Both the position numbers and the translations under genes were made by a program. Under the pieces are notes generated by a model that worked only from the letters and a program-made list of their open reading frames with translations, did not search any database and was not told the origin of the DNA. This document shows positions 1-5,547 of a DNA stretch of 8,204 nucleotides, piece by piece. Every line of letters starts with the position of its first letter. The stretch's first letter is position 1. Location of the stretch: positions 1-8,204 of the forward strand of contig RGVT01000104.1 in NCBI GenBank assembly GCA_010027105.1, read 5' to 3'. The DNA is from Planctomycetia bacterium. GTDB taxonomy: Bacteria > Planctomycetota > Planctomycetia > Pirellulales > UBA1268.

Positions 1-682
1 CGGCGAGCGCCGCGAGCGTGCGATGCACCTCTTCCGTCTCCGCGTCGGTCGGCCGAAACCGCACGATCGACTCGTCGAAGGTGGACGTGTCGATCCCGAG
101 GGCCGGCAGGCCGGCTGGGTCGAGCCACAGGGCCTCGGTCTGCACGAGCATCGCTCGGAGCGTGTGCACCTGCGGGCTGTAGACGAGCCGATGCGTGAGC
201 AGGTCGCCGCGCCAGGGGCCGTCGCCGTTATGGGCGTGGTAGCCCACCCGTCGCGATGCCCCGGTGAGATATCCGAGCACGGCCGACGACCGGGCGAAGA
301 GTTCGAAGTCGAGCACCGAGTCGATCTTCTCGCGCCGAACCCGCGCGAGCGCTGCGAGCAGCCCGCCGAGCGTCGTGAACAGGCCCCCCTTCGGAATCGC
401 GATCACGTTCTCGGGCTTCACGATCCCCAGCATGTCGAGGATCGGCCGGTTTTCCTCGAGCACCATGAAAAACACGTTGTCGGCTCCGACCCGCTCTACG
501 GCCCTGCGAAGCGCAGGGTAGGCGAGCACCGTCGCCCCCTGCTCCACGAGCTTGAGAAACAAGATTCGGCGCACGGGCTCCGTGCCACGCCTGTGATCGA
601 AGAGCCGCCGCCAGAGCGTGAGCAGACCGCAGGCCGGGATTCCCAGCCAGCGATCGACGAACCGGATCGTGGAGGCCTTCAT
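1..682 (-). CDS. GT9 (ADP-heptose:LPS heptosyltransferase-like) glycosyltransferase, 5' part only
   Basis: A minus-strand frame stays open from ATG at 682 to the left edge: 227 codons, no stop, C-terminal half outside the window. The N-terminus has a short hydrophobic stretch (FVDRWLGIPACGLLTLWRRL, about residues 8-27). A Rossmann-type start follows: RRILFLKLVEQGATVLAYPAL (39-58; the loop is EQGA where many members have GDxxL), FFMVLEENRPILDMLGI (71-87) and VLDFELFARSSAVLGYLTGA (123-142), then RRVGYH (144-149). This is the usual order in glycosyltransferase family 9, which transfers heptose or other sugars from nucleotide donors to cell-envelope glycans. The acceptor cannot be told from the sequence. 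ATG at 700 is an in-frame alternative adding MVLFCS. I prefer 682 because MKAS..RFVDRW resembles the usual start of these proteins and because a weak -10-like hexamer overlaps 700. It is divergent from the GT-C gene. Family confidence is good; the exact start is uncertain. Confidence 0.8.
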   Translation of the reverse strand, partial: MKASTIRFVDRWLGIPACGLLTLWRRLFDHRRGTEPVRRILFLKLVEQGATVLAYPALRRAVERVGADNVFFMVLEENRPILDMLGIVKPENVIAIPKGGLFTTLGGLLAALARVRREKIDSVLDFELFARSSAVLGYLTGASRRVGYHAHNGDGPWRGDLLTHRLVYSPQVHTLRAMLVQTEALWLDPAGLPALGIDTSTFDESIVRFRPTDAETEEVHRTLAALA

Positions 683-689
683 GCTGCAA

Positions 690-706
690 AACAGTACCAT
701 ACGGCG
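690..706. promoter_or_regulatory. Possible divergent promoter core between the GT9 and GT-C genes
   Basis: The short gap between the divergent genes holds an AT-richer island, AACAGTACCATACG, in otherwise very GC-rich DNA. On the minus strand TATGGT (701 to 696) would be a -10-like hexamer about 14 bases before ATG 682. On the plus strand TACCAT (695-700) could serve the GT-C gene starting at 724 or 742. No convincing -35 is visible on either side. This is inference from composition and position only. Confidence 0.25.
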
Positions 707-741
707 GCGGGCGCGAGCGACGGATGCGGGAACGGCATCGA

Positions 742-2279
742 ATGAGCGACGGGACGACCTCGTTGGGCCGCCTCCTACCCTGGCAGCAGGCCGCCCTGCT
801 CGCGGGCATCACGCTCGCCGTCTTTTCCCCCACGCTCTCGGCGCAGTTCGTCTACGACGCCCGGCTCCAGATTCTCACCGACCCGTTCCTCCACGACCCG
901 CGGAATTGGCTGACGGTGCTCACGTTCGGCACCCTCTCGATGGACGTGCTCGACTTCAACCGACCGGTGAACCTCGCCTCGCTCATGCTCGACGCCGCGA
1001 TCTGGGGCAAGGAGCCCTTCGGCTACCACCTCACGAGCGTGCTCGTGCACGCGGCCAACGTAGTGCTCGTGTGGGACGTGCTGAGGCGGCTGGCGGCCGC
1101 AGCATCTTGGTCTTCGCCGTGCATCCGCTCGTGACGGAGGCCGTGTGCGAGCCGACCTACCGCGAGGACCTGCTCGTGGCGTTCTTCACGCTCGGCGGCC
1201 TCGTGCTCGCGATGGGGCATCGGCCCGATGCCGGCCGCTTCGAGGGCTGGCGGGCGGCCGCGTGCGTCGCCTGCTCCCTCCTCGCGGTCGGCAGCAAGGA
1301 ATCGGGGATCGCAGCGCCCGTTGCCATCGGGGCCTACTGGCTGCTCGTGCGGCGCGGTGAGCGCGGCTGGTTCTGGCCCGTCGTGATCGGCGTTGCGAAG
1401 CTCGCCGTGCTCGCCTTCCTCGCGGCCCGGTTTCTGCTCGAGCCGGCGCCGTCGAAGATCTTCGAAGCCAAGCCGCAATATCCCGGCGGCTCACTCGCGG
1501 CGGCGCTGCTCATCGAGCCGCGGATCCTCGCGCTCTACGCGCAGCTTGTGGCCCTGCCCGTGAACCAGTGCGCCGATTACGGGCTCTACTCGGTGGCCCA
1601 CCTGCCGCTGCCCGTGGCCCTGATCGTGGTCACGGCCGTCGTCGTGGCCACCGCGATCGCGATCCGGGCCGACCCGCGGATGGCCATCGCCGCGGCGCTC
1701 GTCGTCGCGCCGCTCGTGCCGGTTGCGAACATCGTGCCGATCTACCGGGCCGCGGCCGACCGCTACCTCTACCTTCCGATGGCCGGAGTGGGGCTCGCCG
1801 CGGGGCTTGTGCTCACCGCCCCCTGGCTCGCCGGCCGCGAGCGGCTTCGCCAGCGCCTGCTTGCCGGGGCCGCGGTGGCCGTGATCCTGCTCGCCGTGGC
1901 CTGCACCGAGCGGCAGAAGGTGTGGGCCGGCCCGCTTGCCCTCTGGACCGACACCTTCCAGAAGAACCCCGTCGCCTTCACCGCGGCCTCCGGCCTCGCG
2001 GAGGCCCTTCGAGAGGCAGGCCGGCTGGCTGAGGCCGAGCAGGCGGCCCGCCGGGCGATCGAGCTTTCGGATGGCAAACGCGGCGACGCCTGGGCCACGC
2101 TCGCCCTCATCCTCGATGGCGCGGGCCGCTCCGCTGCGGCCTTCGACGCCCTCGACAGGGCGCTCGAGGTCGATCCCCGGCTCGCCAACCCCGCCGCCCG
2201 CGTGGCGGCCCTGGCGCTCGAGCGGTCGTATGCCGACGACCTGGCGGCGCTCGAGGAGCGCCGCCGGGGCCGGCCGTGA
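742..2279 (+). pseudogene. TMTC/PMT-like GT-C membrane glycosyltransferase with TPR tail, frameshifted
   Basis: Two plus-strand frames together make one protein of about 512 residues. The first frame, from ATG 742 (alternative 724), gives about 120 residues: a hydrophobic segment, QFVYDARLQI, NRPVNLASLMLDAAIWG and GYHLTSVLVHAANVVLV. It then hits TGA at 1132-1134. The reading continues one base back, from about 1101, with SILVFAVHPLVTEAV, LLAVGSKESGIAAPVAIGAY, VALPVNQCADYGLYS, ADRYLYLPMAGVGL and ERQKVWAGPLALWTDTFQKNP. The tail has TPR-like helices (AFTAASGLAEALREAGRLAE, then GDAWATLALILDGAGRSAAA) and ends at TGA 2277-2279. This motif order is that of bacterial TMTC/PMT-like GT-C proteins, which use polyprenyl-phosphate sugars at the membrane. 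The usual YDD motif of the first periplasmic loop reads YDA here (Asp39, Ala40). No slippery heptamer is seen, so I call it broken or mis-sequenced. It lies 47 bases before an intact paralogue. Confidence 0.75.
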
Positions 2280-2288
2280 CGACGGCTG

Positions 2289-2317
2289 TTCCGTCCCGCC
2301 TCCAGGCGACGTAGACT
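2289..2317 (+). promoter_or_regulatory. Candidate promoter for the second GT-C gene
   Basis: TAGACT at 2312-2317 is a -10-like hexamer preceded by CG. TTCCGT at 2289-2294 lies 17 bases upstream in the -35 position. Transcription would begin at about 2323-2325, right at the ATG at 2327, so the transcript would be almost leaderless. This fits the absence of a Shine-Dalgarno sequence. The same CGTAGACT string precedes trpF. The -35 match to the sigma-70 consensus is poor, so this is inference. Confidence 0.3.
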
Positions 2318-2326
2318 CGGCGGATC

Positions 2327-4525
2327 ATGGGAATGTCCAGACGCATGTCGAGGTCGCGCCGCGACGCCGATCGCCCGGCGGCCTCGCCCGCCCCTTCCGC
2401 GTCCGAAGGGGCAGATCCGGCCGGCCTCGACCGTGCCGACCAGTGGCGCGAACTGATCTTCCAGACCGCGATCATCGTGCTCGCGACGCTGTGGATCTAT
2501 TCCCCCGCCTACCACGGCGACTGGCTGTGGGACGACGATCAGGCGATCACGGCCAATCCCGTCACGCAGGGGCCGTGGTCGTTTCGGAACATCTGGGTGG
2601 CTCCCCCGGGGGCCGACTACTTCCCGCTCACGGCCATGGGCTTCTGGCTCGAGTGGCACGCCTTCGGCCCGATGCCCACGGGCTACCACTACGTCAACGT
2701 GATCCTGCACATCCTGGGCGCGCTGGCGTTCTGGCGGCTCCTGCACGTGATGAGGCTGCCGGGGGCCTGGCTCGGGGGGCTGCTGTTCGCGATCCACCCC
2801 GCCTGCATCGAGTCGGTGACCTGGGTCTCGGAGCTCAAGAACACGCTCTCGCAGCCGCTGTTCCTGCTGGCCTGCGCGTCGTTCGTGCAGTTCGACGACG
2901 AGGCCGACGCCGGCGAGGCGACGAAACACTACCTCCTGGCGGTGCTCTTCTACCTGCTGGCGATGTTCGCCAAGACGTCGATCGTGACGTTTCCGTTCGT
3001 GATCCTCGCCTACGGCTGGTGGAAACACGGCTTCACCTTCGACCGCCGCGGCGTGCAGACGCTCCTCGTCGCCGGCGCGAGCCTGGCGCTCACGGCCGTG
3101 CCGGAGATGTTCTGGCTCGTGATGCTGCGCAAGGGCGCGAGCAGCTGGCCGCTCTACCTCGGTTGCGGCGCCGTGGCCCTGCTCGGCCCGCTCTCGTCGC
3201 TGGCGCTCGCGGCCGGGTTTCTCAAGCCCGCCAGCACCGAACCCGCCGTCAGGGCGAGATCGCTCGAGCGCTACGTGCTCTACTCGCTCCCGTTCTTCTG
3301 GATCTCCGTCGTGCTCGGCATCGCCACCTGCTACTTCCAGTGGTCGCGGGCGATCGGCCAGGAGGCGATCCCGGTGGGGGGCATCGAGTCGCGGATCGCG
3401 ACGGCCGGCATGGCGATGCTCTTCTACCTCTGGAAGACCGTCTGGCCGTTCAATCTGCTCACGATCTACCCCCGCTGGGAGGTCGACCCGCCCAAGGTGT
3501 GGCAGTTTCTGCCCTGGCCGATCATGATCGCCGCCGGGTGGTGGCTGTGGAACCGCCGGGGAACCGCACAGGAGCCCACCTGGCAGCGGCACGTGATCTT
3601 CGTGCTCACGTTCTTCCTGCTCATGCTGCTGCCGATCATCGGGATCATCACGATCTCCTACATGCGGATCACCTGGGTGGCCGACCACTTCCTCTACGCC
3701 CCGATGCTCAGCGTGCTGGGGATCGCCGCGGCGGCGATCGCGGGCTGGTTCGAGAAGGCGAAGCCCACGGAGCGGCCCGCGGCCCTCGCCGCGGGCGCCG
3801 TGATGCTCGCCGTGCTCGGGTTCTCCTCCTTCCGCTACGCCCACGTGTGGGCCAACGAGGAACTGCTCTGGCCGCACACGATCGCCGGGCACCCGAACCC
3901 CTGCCACGTGGGCTGCGGCTGCTGGCAGGCCCACAACCGGCTGGGGGCGAAGAAGTTCGCCCGCGGCAACGTCGACGAGGCCCACTACCACTTCCAAAAT
4001 TCGACGCGCCTCCGGCCCGACCTCGGCGAGACCCACAACAACCTCGGCACGACGCTCTCGGCCCGGGCGCAGATGCTCGCCCAGCGCGGCGACCAGGCGG
4101 CGGCCAAGCGGGAGATGGACGCGGCGATCGAGCAGTTCGCCGAGGCCTGCCGCGTGACGCCGCACGTGCCGGCGATCCAGGTGAATCTGGCCAACGCCCT
4201 GGCGGCTGCGGGGCGGTTTCCCGAGGCCGGGGAGAAGTATCGCGAGCTCATCGCACGGGAGCCGGGCAACCCCGCGCTCATCAACAACTACGGCGTGGCG
4301 CTCTACAAGCAGGGCCGGAAGGAGGAGTCGATCGAGCAGTTTCGCAAGGCGCTGGCGATCAAGCCCGACCTCAAGGACGCTCGGGAGAGCCTCGCCGTGG
4401 CCCTGGGCGAAAAGCCCGACCCGGCGGCGAACCAGCCAGCGGCCCCGCCGCCCCCCGCGGGCGGGCAGCTGCAGCTCGGCCCGCCGCCGACGTCGCCCAC
4501 GCTCGGCCCCGCCGCCCTGCCGTAA
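2327..4525 (+). CDS. TMTC/PMT-like GT-C membrane glycosyltransferase with C-terminal TPRs
   Basis: An intact 732-residue protein. A basic, Pro/Ala-rich cytoplasmic leader (1-40) is followed by roughly 11-13 hydrophobic segments between about 43 and 500. The first luminal loop has WLWDDDQAI (67-74) with acidic residues 69-71, the place of the catalytic Asp in GT-C enzymes. Family motifs follow in order: GYHYVNVILHILG (119-131), LLFAIHPACIESVTWVSELKN (152-172), FAKTSIVTFPFVILAYGWW (214-232), VWPFNLLTIYPRW (372-384) and ADHFLYAPM (452-460). From about 545 to 690 come TPR helices: ETHNNLGTTL, PAIQVNLANALAAAGRFPEA, PALINNYGVALYKQGRKEES and IEQFRKALAIKPDL. A Pro/Ala-rich tail (about 697-732) ends the protein. 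Such enzymes transfer sugar from polyprenyl phosphate, often to proteins; the acceptor here is unknown. ATGs at 2333 and 2345 are alternative starts. It is the intact paralogue of the broken upstream gene. The specific sugar is inferred from the neighbouring mannose-synthase-like gene. Confidence 0.88.
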   Translation: MGMSRRMSRSRRDADRPAASPAPSASEGADPAGLDRADQWRELIFQTAIIVLATLWIYSPAYHGDWLWDDDQAITANPVTQGPWSFRNIWVAPPGADYFPLTAMGFWLEWHAFGPMPTGYHYVNVILHILGALAFWRLLHVMRLPGAWLGGLLFAIHPACIESVTWVSELKNTLSQPLFLLACASFVQFDDEADAGEATKHYLLAVLFYLLAMFAKTSIVTFPFVILAYGWWKHGFTFDRRGVQTLLVAGASLALTAVPEMFWLVMLRKGASSWPLYLGCGAVALLGPLSSLALAAGFLKPASTEPAVRARSLERYVLYSLPFFWISVVLGIATCYFQWSRAIGQEAIPVGGIESRIATAGMAMLFYLWKTVWPFNLLTIYPRWEVDPPKVWQFLPWPIMIAAGWWLWNRRGTAQEPTWQRHVIFVLTFFLLMLLPIIGIITISYMRITWVADHFLYAPMLSVLGIAAAAIAGWFEKAKPTERPAALAAGAVMLAVLGFSSFRYAHVWANEELLWPHTIAGHPNPCHVGCGCWQAHNRLGAKKFARGNVDEAHYHFQNSTRLRPDLGETHNNLGTTLSARAQMLAQRGDQAAAKREMDAAIEQFAEACRVTPHVPAIQVNLANALAAAGRFPEAGEKYRELIAREPGNPALINNYGVALYKQGRKEESIEQFRKALAIKPDLKDARESLAVALGEKPDPAANQPAAPPPPAGGQLQLGPPPTSPTLGPAALP

Positions 4526-4659
4526 TCCATGTGCTCGGGGCCAGTCGGGGTGCAGATTGAACAATCCGCACCTACGGGAGCCACGACAAAACGCCGCCCA
4601 TCCGCGCGGAGCCGCAGAGTGGCCCGTAGCCGCGGATTGGCAATCAGCGGTAATCCGTG
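4526..4659. other. Convergent intergenic region with recurrent AATCC/GGATT motifs
   Basis: The 134 bases between the convergent stops of the GT-C and GT2 genes hold no gene. Near-identical 11-mers GTAATCC(A/G)TGT lie at 4522-4532 and 4650-4660. CAATCCGC (4562-4569) and GCGGATTG (4632-4639) are perfect inverted repeats. CGCGGATT (4631-4638) can also pair with AATCCGTG (4652-4659), with one G-T pair and a 13-base loop. That hairpin sits just beyond the GT2 stop and could help end transcription, but no T-tract follows on either strand, so I do not call a terminator. Confidence 0.35.
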
Positions 4660-5436
4660 TCACATTCCCAGCCACGTGATCCGCGCGAGGCGGAGGAGCG
4701 CGGCCGCGCTCCGGGCGACCTCCGCCGCATCGGCCTTGCTCGCTCCGCGGGTACGGTCGGTGAACGTGATCGGGATCTCCACGATCCGGGCCCCCGCCCG
4801 GTGCGCGGCCCACAGCAGATATTCAAAAAACGCGTATCCCGGCGGGCACGCCGCCGCATCCGCCGCCGCCACCCGGCCGAGCAGCTCGAGCCGCACCGTC
4901 CGAAACCCGCTCGACGCGTCGCGCACCGGCACGCCGAGCACCCGGCGGGTGAACCAGCCCACCAGCCGGCTCGCCACGTGCCGCGAGAGCGGCCAGCCCA
5001 CCGTGCGGCCGCCGCCGACGCGCCGCGAGCCGATCGCGACGTCGGCGGGCTTCCCTCCCGGCGGATCGAGGGCCACGAGCAGCCGGGGGATGTCTGCTGG
5101 ATCGTGGCTGAAGTCGGCGTCCATGTTGACGCCCACGGCGAAGCCGCGGGCCCGCGCCAGCTCGAACCCCTCCAGGATCGCGCTGCCGAGCCCGCGCCGC
5201 CCGCGCCGCACGAGCACGTGCAGCCGCGGCTCGCGGGCCGCCCGCTCGAGGGCGATCCGCCCCGTGCCATCGGGCGAATCGTCGTCGACCACCAGGAACT
5301 GCACGTCGGGCGACGCGGCGAGCACCGCGTCGATGAGGTGCTCGATATTCTCCCGCTCGTTGTACGTGGCTGCCTGCACGAGCACGCGCCCCGGCGGCCA
5401 ATCGTCGCGGGAGTATAGGTCGCTGGCCATCACCAT
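4660..5436 (-). CDS. GT2 polyprenol-phosphate mannose synthase (DPM1-like)
   Basis: A complete 258-residue enzyme with the full motif set of the dolichol/polyprenol-phosphate mannosyltransferase branch of GT2: ATYNERENI (23-31), VVDDDSPDGTG (49-59), GLGSAILEGF (82-91), the metal- and nucleotide-binding NMDADFSHDP (104-113), GSRRVGGG (136-143), RDASSGFR (172-179), GYAFFEYLLW (200-209) and PITFTDRTRGASK (222-234). The known reaction of this branch is GDP-mannose plus polyprenyl phosphate giving polyprenyl-phosphate mannose, at the cytoplasmic face of the membrane. There is no C-terminal membrane helix, so it resembles the short, human-type DPM1. Glucose-type donors cannot be excluded. It converges on the GT-C gene, whose class of enzyme uses this product. 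It lies 107 bases downstream of the ExeA-like gene on the same strand. Start ATG at 5436; ATG 5430 (MASDLYS) is equally possible, as neither has a Shine-Dalgarno. A palindromic repeat begins three bases upstream. Confidence 0.92.
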   Translation of the reverse strand: MVMASDLYSRDDWPPGRVLVQAATYNERENIEHLIDAVLAASPDVQFLVVDDDSPDGTGRIALERAAREPRLHVLVRRGRRGLGSAILEGFELARARGFAVGVNMDADFSHDPADIPRLLVALDPPGGKPADVAIGSRRVGGGRTVGWPLSRHVASRLVGWFTRRVLGVPVRDASSGFRTVRLELLGRVAAADAAACPPGYAFFEYLLWAAHRAGARIVEIPITFTDRTRGASKADAAEVARSAAALLRLARITWLGM

Positions 5437-5439
5437 ATC

Positions 5440-5547
5440 GTAGGACAGGCTTCAGCCTGTCGGCATTCATGACAGGCTAAAGCCTGTCCTACATGGATCC
5501 CGACAGGCTGAAGCCAATTGATCCCGACAGGCTGAAGCCTGTCCTAC
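5440..5547. repeat. Cluster of four GACAGGCT-AGCCTGTC palindromic repeats
   Basis: The unit is GACAGGCTGAAGCCTGTC, a palindrome with 8-base arms around a GA or AA centre, followed by CTAC. Copies: 5440-5461 (reverse orientation, GTAG first), 5471-5492 (forward, AA centre), 5502-5515 (forward, right arm missing after GACAGGCTGAAGCC) and 5526-5547 (forward, complete). The last two share a direct repeat, GATCCCGACAGGCTGAAGCC, at 5496-5515 and 5520-5539, suggesting a local 24-base duplication. Together they fill nearly the whole gap between the GT2 and ExeA-like genes, and the last copy overlaps the 3' end of the latter. I recall this sequence as high-copy in planctomycete genomes; that is memory, not a search. 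Behaviour as REP-type or transposase-mobilised elements is inference. Confidence 0.9.

Noticed and set aside
23..745. A 240-codon plus-strand frame at the left end
   Set aside because: The minus strand of this stretch encodes a coherent GT9 protein; the plus frame has no recognisable motif.
618..1080. Extension of the second GT-C frame upstream to an ATG at 618
   Set aside because: Its translation before about 1101 is Arg/Pro-rich and unlike the family, while the neighbouring frame there carries the family motifs; it also overlaps the divergent GT9 start.
1085..1115. Programmed -1 ribosomal frameshift in the first GT-C gene
   Set aside because: No X-XXY-YYZ slippery heptamer occurs where the frames cross, and a membrane glycosyltransferase has no known need for it; mutation or sequence error is simpler.
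1769..4813. A 1014-codon open frame on the minus strand
   Set aside because: It runs antisense to the GT-C genes with clear family motifs. Its translation is Arg/His/Pro-rich with no domain sense, a usual by-product of very high GC at third positions.
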